A DNA stretch of 64,000 nucleotides from contig MKVK01000026.1 in NCBI GenBank assembly GCA_001898825.1, positions 27,582-91,581 on the forward strand, given 5' to 3'. Origin of the DNA: Magnetospirillum sp. 64-120. Its GTDB lineage: Bacteria; Pseudomonadota; Alphaproteobacteria; Rhodospirillales; Magnetospirillaceae. The translations under genes were made by a program, and so were the position numbers. The notes beneath the pieces are model-generated. The model did not search any database, had not been told where the DNA came from, and saw nothing but the letters and a program-made list of their open reading frames with translations. Position 1 is the stretch's first letter. Each line of letters starts with the position of its first letter. Shown here piece by piece: positions 9,201 through 18,079 of this stretch.

Positions 9201-12200
9201 ACCCAGTTGGCGGCCATGGATGCCGACCAGGTGAACGCCGTCGGCGTCGCCGACATGGCGGCGCTGTCCACCACCCAATTGCGCGGCCTGACCGCCACCA
9301 CGTTGTCGCAACTGGGCACCGCCCAGTTGGCGGCGCTGTCGGCGGCCCAGGTGGCGGCACTGTCGCCGGCCGCCATGGCCGGCTTGACCCAGACCCAGAT
9401 GGACGCGCTGACCACCACCCAGATGCGGGCGCTGACCACCAGCCAGATCGCCGCGCTTCCGGTGGAACTGATGGCCGGGCTTGGCGCCGAGGACATGGCG
9501 GTGTTCAGCCATACCCAGATCGCCGGCTTCTCGTCCCAGCAACTGGCGGCGATGACCGAAACCCAGATTTCCAGCCTGTCCACCACCCAGATCAAGGCAC
9601 TGGCCCCCACCGCCCTGGCGGGCCTGAGCGAGGGCCAGATCGCGGCGCTGGACGCCACCCAGCTGTCGGCCATCACCCTGACCCAGCTGGCCGGCCTGTC
9701 GGCAGGGCAATTGGCCAGCCTGGGCGCCGAAGACCTGACCAGCCTGACCAGCAGCCAGATCCGGTCCTTGTCGCCGGTGCAGGTCAAGGCGCTGACCAGC
9801 ACCCAGTTGAACGCCCTGACCGACACCCAGCTGAAGGCCCTGACCACCACCCAGATGGGGTTGCTGAGCCGCGAACAGATGGAATCGCTGTCGGTCAGCC
9901 AAATCCAGTCCCTGGCCGCCAGTCAGGTGTCGGGTTTGTCGGCCGAAGCGGTGGCCGGGCTGACCGAAACCCAGGTGGCGGCGCTGTCGTCCACCCAGCT
10001 GCGGGCGTTGTCCACCACCCAGATGGCGGCCCTGGAAGCGGTCGGCGGCCTGGACGCCGCCGCCCTTGCCAGCCTGTCCACCGCCCAGGTGGCGGCGCTG
10101 TCGCCGGACCGGGTGGCGGCGTTGACCGTCACCCAGATTTCAGCCCTGTCCACCGCGCAAGTGGCGGCACTGTCCGCTTCCGCCATCTCGGCCCTGACCG
10201 AAGAACAGTTGGATTCGCTGGACAGCACCCAATTGTCGGCCCTGTCGTCGACCCAGATCGCAGCCCTTTCTTCCGACCAGATCGCCGGGCTGGACAGCAG
10301 CGCCTTGCCCCAGTTGAACGCCAGCCAGATTCGCGCCCTGTCGGCCGCGCAGCTGTCGGCGCTGACCCAGGACCAGATGTCGGCCCTGACCGACACCCAG
10401 ATCGGCTGGCTGACCACCACCCAGATCGGCGCCATGGATGCCGAAACCGTCGCCAGCCTGGGCACCGCGCAGTTGGCCCACTTCACCGCCAGCCAGATCG
10501 GCGCGCTGTCGGCCACCGGCATTTCAGGGCTGAGCGCCACCCAGATCGGCGTGCTGAACACCACCCAGTTGCATGCCTGGAGCACCACCCAGGTGGCCGC
10601 GCTGTCGTCGGACCAGATCGCCGGCCTGACCGCCGACGGACTGGGGGCGTTGACCGTCAGCCAATTGGGCGGGCTGACCGAAACCCAGTTGCGGGCGTTG
10701 ACCACCACCGCCATCGGCGGCATGACCGCCACCCAGATCCGGGCGCTGTCGCAGACCGCCATCGCCGGCTTGGCCGAAACCCAGTTCGCCATGCTGTCGG
10801 CCAGCCAGTTGGCGGCGTTGACCAGCACCCAGATGGCCGGGCTGACCCGCGAACAGGTGGATTGGCTGAGCCCGACCCAGATCAGCGCCCTGGCCACCAC
10901 CCAGGTGGCGGCGCTGTCCGCCGACACCATCGGCGGGTTGTCGTCCGATCAGGTGGCGGCGCTGAGCGACGCCCAGATCAAGGCGCTGTCCGCCACCCAG
11001 ATGGCGGCGCTGACCGACACCGGCCTGGACGGATTGTCCAGCACGCAGATGGCCTTGCTGACCAGCACCCAGTTGCGGGCCTTGGGCGCCGACGCCTTGG
11101 GATCGCTGTCCACCGAACAATTGGCGGCATTGTCCACCAGTCAGATCACCGCGTTGACCCCCACCGCCATGGATGGCCTGAGCAACGCCCAGATCGCCGC
11201 TTTGTCCACCACCCAGATGCGGGCTTTGACCACCACCCAGGTGGCGGGCCTGGATGCGGAACAGATCGCGGCACTGTCCTCGGCGCAGGTGGAATCGCTG
11301 ACCACCACCCAGATCCGCACCCTGGCGCCGACCCAGCTGGCCGCTTTCGAAGCCAAGCAACTGGCCGGGTTGACCACCACCGCCATCTCGGTTCTGACCT
11401 CGACCCAGATCGCCGGTCTGGCCACTACCCAGATGGAGGCGTTGACCGCCCTGCAACTGGGCGTGCTGACCAGCACCCAGATCGCGGCGCTGTCCGGCGA
11501 CGCGGTGGGCGGCCTGACCGAGACCCAGATTTCCGAGCTGACCGCCACCCAGCTGAAGGCCCTGACCCCGGCCCTGATCGGCGCGCTGACCCCCACCCAG
11601 ATCAGCGGCATGACCAGCACCGTGTTGGGTGCCCTGTCGTCCAGCCAACTGGCCGGCCTGACCGCCGAACAGATCGACGCCCTGTCCACGGCGCAGATCG
11701 CCGCCCTGACCACCAGCCAGATCAAGGCGCTGTCCAGCACCGCGCTGTCGGGGCTGCGGGTCGATCAGGCCCGCACCTTGAGCGACGAACAATTGGCGGC
11801 CCTGGGCGCCACCCAGATGGCGGGGCTGACCGACACCGTGCTGAACGGGCTGACCACCACCCAGATGGCTGGCCTGTCCACCAACCAGATCCGCGCGTTG
11901 TCGGCCACCCAGCTGGCACAGTTGAACGAGACCCAGACCAACGCGCTGAACGCTGCCCAGGTCGCGGCGCTGACCACCACCCAACTGGCCGGCCTGGACA
12001 CCACCCAGACCGGGGCGCTGAACGCCACCCAGCTGGCGGCGTTGAGTTCCACCCAGGTGGGGGCGTTGTCGGCCACCGGCATCGGCGGCCTGGACGCCAC
12101 CCAGTTGGCGGCACTGTCCACCACCCAGATGCGCGGATTGTCCGCCACCCAGATCGGCGCCCTGACCGCCGAGGCGCTGAACGGCCTGGATGCCGGCCGC

Positions 12201-14462
12201 CTCGCCCAGCTGACCACCACCCAGGCCGGCGGCCTGAAGGCGACCCAGCTGGAATCCCTGGGCGAAACCCAATTGGCGGCGCTGACCAGCTCGCAGATGG
12301 GGGCGTTGACCCCCACCGCCATCCTGGGCCTGAACGAGACCCAGATGGCGGCGCTGACCGAAACCCAACTGGACGGCCTGACCAGCACCCAGATCTATAA
12401 CCTGGGCTTCGAGGAAGTGGGCGGCCTGACCGCCGGCCAGATCGCGTCCCTGACCAGCACCCAGTTGAAGGGCCTGGACGGCTACCTGATGCAGGCGCTG
12501 TCGCCCAGCGCCATCGCCGGCCTGACCACCACCCAGATCGGCGCGCTCAGCACCGACCAGTTGGCCGGCTTGACCGACGAACAGGTGGCCCAATTGTCGG
12601 AAACCCAGTTGGCCCGTCTGTCGTCCACCCAATTGGGGGCGCTGTCCACCTTGGGGGTGACCGGCCTGACCGAAACCCAGCTGGCGGCGCTCACCACCAC
12701 CCAGATGCGCGGCCTGACCACCACGCAGTTGGGGGCGCTGACCACCGAACAGGTGGCCAGCCTGTCGGCAGCCGGGCTGGGGGCGCTGACCACCACCCAG
12801 TTGGGGGCTTTGTCGTCCACCGGCCTCAGCGCCCTGACCGCCACCCAGGTGGCCGGCCTGACCACCGCCCAGATCGCCGCACTGTCCGCCACCCAATTGG
12901 CCGGCATGAGCGAGGAAATGGTCGCCGCGCTGACCGTCACCCAGATCAAGGCCTTCAGTTCGACCCAGGTCAGCGCGCTGTCCACCACGGCGCTGGCGGC
13001 GCTTGACGCCACCCAGTTCGACGCGTTGTCCACCACCCAGTTGCGCGGATTGACCAGTACCCAGATGGGCGAACTGACCGCCACCCAGCTGCAAAGCCTG
13101 TCCACCACCGACCTGGCGGTACTGACCAGCACCCAGCTGGCCGGCCTGGATGCCACCGACGTGGCGGCGCTGTCCGCCACCCAGATCAGCCGTCTGGGCA
13201 CCGTGCAGATGACCGGCCTGTCCACCACGGGGTTGTCGGGCCTGTCGCAGGATCAGGTGGCGGCGTTGACCACCACGCAATTGCGCAGCCTGTTGTCCAC
13301 CCAGATGGGGGCGTTGAGCGCCGATTCCCTGAACGCGCTTGACGAAACCCAGATGGCGGCGCTGACCACCACGCAGTTGCGCGGCCTGACCACCACCCAG
13401 ATGGGAAGCCTGTCCACCACCCAGATTCAGTCCCTGCCCAACACGGCGCTGGCGGCGTTGAACGCCACCCAGTTGAACGGCCTGTCGTCCACCGGCGTGG
13501 CCGCGCTGTCCACCACCCAGGTGCGCACCCTGACCGCCACCCAGGTGGCGGCGTTGTCCACCACCGGCATCGCCGGCCTGACCGACACCCAGATCGCCGC
13601 CTTGACCAGCACCCAGTTGCGGGCGCTTACGGTGACCCAGATCGGCGGCTTGACCGCCGAGCAGGTGGCCGGCCTGACCCAGACCGAAATCGGCACCCTG
13701 ACCGCCACCCAGTTGGGCGGATTGTCGGCAACCGGCCTGGCGGCGCTGACCGCCACCCAGGTCACCGGCCTGACCACCACCCAGATCAGTTCGCTGTCGG
13801 CGGCGGGGATTTCGGGTCTGACCTCGACGGCGCTGCAATCCCTGACTTCGACCCAGCTGTCGGCGCTGTCGCCGGTCCAGGTGGCGTCGTTGTCCACCAC
13901 GTCCATCAACGGCCTGACCGTCACCCAGATGGCGGGGCTGACCCAGACCCAGTTCGCCAGCCTGACCGCGACGCAGATGCTGGCTTTGACCACCACCCAG
14001 ATCGCCGGCCTGTCCACCACCCAGGTGCAGTCCCTGACCGACACCCAGCTGGGGGCCTTGGGCCGCGTTCAGATTCGCGCTTTGACCACCGAACAGATCG
14101 CCGCGTTGGCCAACGACCAGATATCGGCCCTGTCCACCACCCAGATGTCCAATTTCAGCGGCACCCAGTTGCAGGCCCTGAGCCTGACCCAGCTGGCGGC
14201 GCTGTCGTCCACCCAGGTAGGCGCGCTGACGCCGACCCAGATCGGCAACATGTCGGGGGCTGAAATCGCCGCACTGTCCGCCACCCAATTGTCGGGCCTG
14301 ACCACCACCACGGTGGCGGCGCTGTCGCCCGAGGTGGTGGCGTCGCTGACCACCAACCAGATCGAAGCGTTGACCGCCAGCCAGATCGACGCATTGACCG
14401 ACACCCAATTGGCCGCCCTGTCCCCAGCCCAGCTAGCCGCCATCCAATCGGCGCTGGCGTAA
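6255..14462 (+). CDS. Giant octapeptide-repeat protein (about 2735 residues), function unknown
   Basis: From about residue 6 to the last residues, the protein is a nearly unbroken tandem of an 8-residue unit, consensus (A/G)-L-(S/T)-x-T-Q-(I/V/L/M)-x, some 340 copies; a few short phase breaks (near 7917, 8083 and 10039) interrupt it. It is rich in Ser, Thr, Ala, Leu and Gln, almost free of Cys and of long charged stretches. I see no signal peptide, TM segment, sorting motif or RTX repeat. The ATG at 6255 is chosen because GGAAGGGG lies six bases before it; the frame is open to an ATG at 6129, but the extra 42 residues do not resemble the repeat. Ser/Thr-x-x-Gln is a helix N-capping pattern, so a solenoid of short helices is possible; a beta-solenoid is an alternative. 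The next two genes encode a protein-O-glycosyltransferase and the hook protein FlgE, which suggests a glycosylated, exported or flagellum-linked protein (inference). Confidence 0.85.
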   Translation: MSSISSLSAAQIAQLSTASIRSLSATDIASLDTTQVSAFTVAQIEVLDATQIGALSTTQVTSLTPAQIEAFSAAQIVNFSPSQLSVLLDAQIDAFGVEDIAALTTQQIKGLTATELAGFSQSQIQVMNATQMAALNSTQLRALGPELVGALASTQLSLLASTQVAALQPTQVAALAPSALSGLSATQITGLTQAGVAALNADQVAALSTTQLSALSAVQVRGLTSTGVRALSETQMAALSATQIGALSNIAVYGMLDTQIAGLTATQIAGLTTTQMQLLSSAAIKALSTTQLAAMTTAQMAMFTATMVDSLSSTQVAGLSDTQVSSLTTSAIASLDETQVDGLTVTQVAALSTTQIRWMTTQAIESIDTTQMAGMNAAQVGALSQNQLQMFSPDEIAAMDLTQIKGLSATSLAGLTQAQLAALSETQISALSATQIKAIRSTQLAVLADTQIAALSPAQLSLLSLAAIPGLSQAQIRALDGTRLAALTSLQVGALTTDQVYALSATQIAALTTDQIKGIGSTQMSALSIEQAEALGTEQLRALSTTALAALSDLGFSHLSGTQLAALTGTQMGALTTSQLEGLDATQVAALTRTQMASLSAAQVRALGFEDLTSDQMAGLTSTQLRGLPTGQMDALDITRLQALTQTQISGLTIGQIKGLSAQQLESLSDSQIRALTATQMTALSESQLGSLSTTFLGRLADTQLGALTSTQVGTLGAEQLRALTTGQIQALSTIAVAGLSEYQLTELSATQMQALSSQQVGSLSTTAIASLSAEQTALLTSTQLRGLTATQIGALSEFALGGFGATAMASFNVTQLTSFSSRQIGLLSATQLNALSLSQLSSLTNAQMAGLTETQTAGLTATQFQAFNMTKIGALSATAVAAITPTVLAAISTIQIKGLSATNIKGLTGEQMAALTATQITALGTAALAALSDDQIDALSASQMAALSTSQVAALSADQVRGLNATQIDAFTSTQVRALTATQLAAMDADQVNAVGVADMAALSTTQLRGLTATTLSQLGTAQLAALSAAQVAALSPAAMAGLTQTQMDALTTTQMRALTTSQIAALPVELMAGLGAEDMAVFSHTQIAGFSSQQLAAMTETQISSLSTTQIKALAPTALAGLSEGQIAALDATQLSAITLTQLAGLSAGQLASLGAEDLTSLTSSQIRSLSPVQVKALTSTQLNALTDTQLKALTTTQMGLLSREQMESLSVSQIQSLAASQVSGLSAEAVAGLTETQVAALSSTQLRALSTTQMAALEAVGGLDAAALASLSTAQVAALSPDRVAALTVTQISALSTAQVAALSASAISALTEEQLDSLDSTQLSALSSTQIAALSSDQIAGLDSSALPQLNASQIRALSAAQLSALTQDQMSALTDTQIGWLTTTQIGAMDAETVASLGTAQLAHFTASQIGALSATGISGLSATQIGVLNTTQLHAWSTTQVAALSSDQIAGLTADGLGALTVSQLGGLTETQLRALTTTAIGGMTATQIRALSQTAIAGLAETQFAMLSASQLAALTSTQMAGLTREQVDWLSPTQISALATTQVAALSADTIGGLSSDQVAALSDAQIKALSATQMAALTDTGLDGLSSTQMALLTSTQLRALGADALGSLSTEQLAALSTSQITALTPTAMDGLSNAQIAALSTTQMRALTTTQVAGLDAEQIAALSSAQVESLTTTQIRTLAPTQLAAFEAKQLAGLTTTAISVLTSTQIAGLATTQMEALTALQLGVLTSTQIAALSGDAVGGLTETQISELTATQLKALTPALIGALTPTQISGMTSTVLGALSSSQLAGLTAEQIDALSTAQIAALTTSQIKALSSTALSGLRVDQARTLSDEQLAALGATQMAGLTDTVLNGLTTTQMAGLSTNQIRALSATQLAQLNETQTNALNAAQVAALTTTQLAGLDTTQTGALNATQLAALSSTQVGALSATGIGGLDATQLAALSTTQMRGLSATQIGALTAEALNGLDAGRLAQLTTTQAGGLKATQLESLGETQLAALTSSQMGALTPTAILGLNETQMAALTETQLDGLTSTQIYNLGFEEVGGLTAGQIASLTSTQLKGLDGYLMQALSPSAIAGLTTTQIGALSTDQLAGLTDEQVAQLSETQLARLSSTQLGALSTLGVTGLTETQLAALTTTQMRGLTTTQLGALTTEQVASLSAAGLGALTTTQLGALSSTGLSALTATQVAGLTTAQIAALSATQLAGMSEEMVAALTVTQIKAFSSTQVSALSTTALAALDATQFDALSTTQLRGLTSTQMGELTATQLQSLSTTDLAVLTSTQLAGLDATDVAALSATQISRLGTVQMTGLSTTGLSGLSQDQVAALTTTQLRSLLSTQMGALSADSLNALDETQMAALTTTQLRGLTTTQMGSLSTTQIQSLPNTALAALNATQLNGLSSTGVAALSTTQVRTLTATQVAALSTTGIAGLTDTQIAALTSTQLRALTVTQIGGLTAEQVAGLTQTEIGTLTATQLGGLSATGLAALTATQVTGLTTTQISSLSAAGISGLTSTALQSLTSTQLSALSPVQVASLSTTSINGLTVTQMAGLTQTQFASLTATQMLALTTTQIAGLSTTQVQSLTDTQLGALGRVQIRALTTEQIAALANDQISALSTTQMSNFSGTQLQALSLTQLAALSSTQVGALTPTQIGNMSGAEIAALSATQLSGLTTTTVAALSPEVVASLTTNQIEALTASQIDALTDTQLAALSPAQLAAIQSALA
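6270..14450 (+). repeat. Tandem 24-bp coding repeat with a nested 336-bp period
   Basis: The basic unit is 24 bp (one octapeptide), diversified at synonymous and non-synonymous sites. In the 3' third the octads follow a higher-order period of 14 units (112 residues, 336 bp): the CAG of an octad ending in Arg-Gly falls at 12702, 13038 and 13374, exactly 336 bp apart, and octads lacking the TQ pair recur at fixed columns (units starting near 12642, 12978 and 13314). This points to growth by duplication of long blocks. Confidence 0.85.
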
Positions 14463-14473
14463 GGAGTTGACGA

Positions 14474-16498
14474 ATGAACCAGGATGTTCTGACCGCCACC
14501 ATGACCCAGGCCCGGGAACGCAATCTGGGCGTCCTTGACCTGATCCGCGCCGTGGACCGGGTGCGGACGACCCATGGCGTTTCGGCGGTGATCGCCCTGT
14601 ACCAGACCTGGGTCGAACACAACACCGACGATCCGCTGCTGTACGCGGTGCTGTTCAACCTGTCGGTGACCCAGACCGAAATCGGCGACGAGGACGGCGC
14701 CCAGGCCAGTCTGGAGCACGCCCTGGAACTCAATCCCGACTTCGCCCCGGCCCGCATCAACCTGGGCCGGGTGCACGAACGCAAGGGCGGCGCCGAGGCG
14801 GCGGTGCGACAATGGGCGGCCGCCGTCGACCGTCTGGCCCAGGTCAACGGCACCAACATCGCCCACAAGGTGGCGGCGCTGAACCAGATCGCCCGGGTGA
14901 TGGAGGATTCCAACCAGGACGAAGCGGCCGAGAACATGCTGCGCCAAAGCCTGGACATCGAACCGGACCAGCCCGAAGCCCTGCAGCACTTCATCGCGCT
15001 GCGCCAGCGCCAATGCGAATGGCCGGTGCTGACGCCATGGGAACGGGTCAGCCACAAGCGCCTGCTGTCCGCCATGTCGCCCCTTTCCATGGGGGCTTAT
15101 TCCGACGACCCCATGCTGCAACTGGCCGCCGCCTGGAACTATAACCGCCGCGACGTGGGCCAGCCCGGCGACGGACTGATCCGCAGCTATTGGGCGGCCA
15201 AGGAAAGCGGGACCGGCGGTCGTCTGCGCATCGGCTATCTGTCGTCGGATTTGCGCGAGCACGCGGTGGGCTATCTGTGTGCGGAACTGTTCGAACAACA
15301 CGACCCCGAACAGGTGGAAGTCTTCGCCTATTACACCGGGGCGCCGGGGACCGACGCCATCAAGAAGCGCTTCCAGCGTTCGGTGGCCCATTGGGTGGAC
15401 GTGACGTCCATGACCGACGCCCAGGCGGCACGGCGCATCGCCGATGACGGCATCCATATCCTGGTGGACCTGAACGCCTATACCCGCGACGGCCGCACCA
15501 AGCTGCTGGCCTTGCGCCCAGCCCCGGTGATCGTCAACTGGCTGGGCTATCCCGGCACCACCGGCAGCCCCTATCACCACTACATCATCGCCGACGACTG
15601 GCTCATCCCCGAAGGCGACGAAATCTATTATTCGGAAAAAGTGCTGCGCCTGCCCTGTTACCAGCCCAACGACCGCCAGCGGGCGGTGGCGCCCAATCCC
15701 CCCAGCCGGGCCGAGATGGGCCTGCCCGAAGATGCCGTCGTGTTTTGCTGCTTCAACGGGCTGCACAAGCTGAACCGCTTCACCTTCGGCCGCTGGCTGG
15801 ACATCCTGGCCCGGGTGCCCAAAGGCGTGCTGTGGCTGCTGGGCGGCACCCAGGCGGCGCAAGACCGCCTGCGCCAACAGGCCGCCACCGCAGGCATCGA
15901 CCCGACCCGGCTGATCTTCGCCGGGAAACTGCCCAACGCCCAGCATCTGGCCCGTTACCGGCTGGCCGACCTGTTCTTGGACACTGCCCCCTATGGCGCC
16001 CACACCACCGCGTCCGACGCCCTGTGGATGGGGGTTCCGGTGCTGACCCTGTCGGGACGGTCGTTTGCGTCGCGCGTTTGCGGTTCGTTGGTGCGCTCGG
16101 CCGGCTTGGCGGAAATGGTGTGCGAAAGCGCCCAGGATTACGTCGACCGCGCCGTCGCCCTGGGCCGCGAACCCAGCCGTCTGGCCGCCTATGCCCAGCG
16201 TCTGCAGGACAACCGTGACTCTTGCGTGCTGTTCGACACCCCCTTGCTGGCCCGCCGTCTGGAACAATTGTTCCGCCAGATGTGGGCCGAGGTTCAGGCC
16301 GGCACCCTGCCGCGCCCCGACCTGCGCAATCTGGACATCTACATGGAAATCGGCTGCGGCCTGGATTACGACGCCGCCGATCCCATGGCCGACACCTCGG
16401 CATGGTGGCGCCGGCAACTGGCCGCCCGCGACGAAATCCGTCCCATTCCCGCCGACCGGCGCCTGTGGCAAGGCCCGACCGCGTCCGATCAAAGCTGA
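14474..16498 (+). CDS. TPR-containing SPINDLY/OGT-type protein O-glycosyltransferase (GT41 family)
   Basis: 674 residues. The N-terminal ~190 residues contain TPR-like helices (for example ASLEHALELNPDFAPARINL and MLRQSLDIEPDQPEAL). From about residue 250 comes the GT41 catalytic region: RIGYLSSDLREHAVGYL with the family's active-site His (about 263), RPAPVIVNWLGYPGTTGSPY, CCFNGLHKLNRFTF and the nucleotide-binding segment GAHTTASDALWMGVPVLTL (about 507-525). All canonical motifs are present, so it is probably active. Enzymes of this family transfer a sugar from a nucleotide donor to Ser/Thr of proteins in the cytoplasm, using the TPR part to hold the substrate. It starts 11 bp after the giant repeat gene (GGAG ribosome site) and ends 12 bp before flgE, so one or both neighbours are likely substrates; the donor sugar is unknown. 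Confidence 0.88.
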   Translation: MNQDVLTATMTQARERNLGVLDLIRAVDRVRTTHGVSAVIALYQTWVEHNTDDPLLYAVLFNLSVTQTEIGDEDGAQASLEHALELNPDFAPARINLGRVHERKGGAEAAVRQWAAAVDRLAQVNGTNIAHKVAALNQIARVMEDSNQDEAAENMLRQSLDIEPDQPEALQHFIALRQRQCEWPVLTPWERVSHKRLLSAMSPLSMGAYSDDPMLQLAAAWNYNRRDVGQPGDGLIRSYWAAKESGTGGRLRIGYLSSDLREHAVGYLCAELFEQHDPEQVEVFAYYTGAPGTDAIKKRFQRSVAHWVDVTSMTDAQAARRIADDGIHILVDLNAYTRDGRTKLLALRPAPVIVNWLGYPGTTGSPYHHYIIADDWLIPEGDEIYYSEKVLRLPCYQPNDRQRAVAPNPPSRAEMGLPEDAVVFCCFNGLHKLNRFTFGRWLDILARVPKGVLWLLGGTQAAQDRLRQQAATAGIDPTRLIFAGKLPNAQHLARYRLADLFLDTAPYGAHTTASDALWMGVPVLTLSGRSFASRVCGSLVRSAGLAEMVCESAQDYVDRAVALGREPSRLAAYAQRLQDNRDSCVLFDTPLLARRLEQLFRQMWAEVQAGTLPRPDLRNLDIYMEIGCGLDYDAADPMADTSAWWRRQLAARDEIRPIPADRRLWQGPTASDQS

Positions 16499-16510
16499 AG
16501 GAGGCCCATC

Positions 16511-18061
16511 ATGGTTTGGGGAGCGTTCACCAATTCCAGCACCGGCATGAAGGTCCAATCCGACAGCCTGGGCACCATTTCGCAAAACATCGCCAACGTG
16601 AACACCACGGGCTACAAGGAAGCCCAGACCATGTTCAAGACGACGCTGTCGGAAACCCTGTCCACCGCCAGCGGCCAGACACCCAATTTCGGCGTCAAAA
16701 GCTATGTCCGCAATCTGGTGGAAAACCAGGGCGTGGTCACCGGCACCGACAATTGGAGCGACATCGCCATCAACGGCGAAGGCTTCTTCATCGTCAGCGA
16801 CACCATGTCGGCGGGCGACCTGACCGACCCCAGCACCTATGTCACCCGTGCCGGCGACTTCCAGACCCGGGCGGTGGGCGACCGCGCCTATCTGACCACC
16901 TCGGCCGGCATGTATGTGATGGGCTGGATGGCCGATGCCAGCGGCACGGTGGACACCAGCGGCAATATCGGCCCCATGTACCTGGAGCCGGGCACCCTGA
17001 TGCCCGGCAACCCCACCAGTTCCATCTCGCTGACCGGCAACCTGCCGGCCAACGCCACCCTGACCCCCAGCGGCGCCACCAAGGAATTCACCACCACCGA
17101 CTTCAACGGTGACGAAAAGACTGTTTCGGTGGCGTGGAACCGCACCGACGGCGACGTCTGGCAGGCCACCTTCAGTGTCAAGGACGCCAGCGGCACCGTG
17201 GTCAACGACGTGGTCGACGTCACCATCGACGGCAACGGCAAGGTGGTCGACCCGACCACCGGCACCTGGGATCTGGTGTTCGACTGGGGCAGCGGCACCA
17301 CCAACGAAACCGTCACCCTGTCGGGTCTGCTGCCCACCATGAGCACCCAGCCGTCATCGGTGGCGGTCTACGACCAGAACGGCGACCTTCATACGGTGAA
17401 ACTGCTGTTCGAACGCAACGATTCCAACCAATGGTATCTGCGGTTCCAGTCCGAGGACGGCACCATCAGCGACCTGACGTCAGGCACCGCCACCGCCAGC
17501 TCGGCCGGCTATTCCATTCCGGTGGAGTTCGACGGCAACGGCAAGCTGATCTCGCCCACCAGCCTGGACTTCACCGCCACTTGGGACGACACCGCCGCCG
17601 GCACCAACACGGTGAGCCTGGACCTGTCGGGCATCACCCAATACGACGCCAGCAGCGGCAAGACCAGCGTCAGCACAAAGGAACAGGACGGTTACGGCAG
17701 CGGCACCCTGGAAGGGGTGGAATTCACCGCCACCGGCGAATTGTCGGGCCAGTTCAGCAATGGTGAAACCCGCACGTTGATGAAGATCGCGGTGGCCAGC
17801 TTCGTGTCCCCCAACCAGTTGGAACCGGTGGCGGGAACCTTGTTCCGCGCCAGCGCCGCAGCCGGCGAAGGCACTGTCTCGGCCATCGAGGCCCTGGGGG
17901 GCGCCAACAGCTTTTCCCCCAATTCGGTGGAAAACTCCACCGTCGACCTGGAAGACCAGTTCACCCGCATGATCGTCACCCAAAAGGCCTATTCCACCAA
18001 CGCCCAGGTGTTCAAGACCGCCGACGAGATGCTGAGCACGGCGCGTGATTTGAAGAGTTAA
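16511..18061 (+). CDS. flgE: Flagellar hook protein FlgE
   Basis: 516 residues with the rod/hook N-terminal motif (SDSLGTISQNIANVNTTGYK, about residues 17-36), a long Thr/Ser/Gly-rich middle region for the surface-exposed hook domains, and the conserved C-terminal helix (QFTRMIVTQKAYSTNAQVF, about 485-503). Length is in the range of FlgE rather than FlgF or FlgG (about 250). A strong AAGGAGG site precedes the ATG. FlgE is exported by the flagellar type III apparatus and polymerises into the hook. No other flagellar genes are in the window; its partners here are the glycosyltransferase and the repeat protein. It may be one of several hook paralogues in the genome. Confidence 0.9.
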   Translation: MVWGAFTNSSTGMKVQSDSLGTISQNIANVNTTGYKEAQTMFKTTLSETLSTASGQTPNFGVKSYVRNLVENQGVVTGTDNWSDIAINGEGFFIVSDTMSAGDLTDPSTYVTRAGDFQTRAVGDRAYLTTSAGMYVMGWMADASGTVDTSGNIGPMYLEPGTLMPGNPTSSISLTGNLPANATLTPSGATKEFTTTDFNGDEKTVSVAWNRTDGDVWQATFSVKDASGTVVNDVVDVTIDGNGKVVDPTTGTWDLVFDWGSGTTNETVTLSGLLPTMSTQPSSVAVYDQNGDLHTVKLLFERNDSNQWYLRFQSEDGTISDLTSGTATASSAGYSIPVEFDGNGKLISPTSLDFTATWDDTAAGTNTVSLDLSGITQYDASSGKTSVSTKEQDGYGSGTLEGVEFTATGELSGQFSNGETRTLMKIAVASFVSPNQLEPVAGTLFRASAAAGEGTVSAIEALGGANSFSPNSVENSTVDLEDQFTRMIVTQKAYSTNAQVFKTADEMLSTARDLKS

Positions 18062-18079
18062 TTTCTACTTTATCCGTCA

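Noticed and set aside
7761-14408. Very long antisense open frames (up to about 1290 residues) opposite the repeat gene
   Set aside because: They arise because the 24-bp unit has no stop in the antisense frames; the products are low-complexity Gln/Gly/Arg repeats with no starts or ribosome sites, and the plus-strand gene has clear signals.
6270-14450. CRISPR-like regular spacing of repeats
   Set aside because: Repeats are 24 bp, contiguous and protein-coding, with no unique spacers or cas genes.
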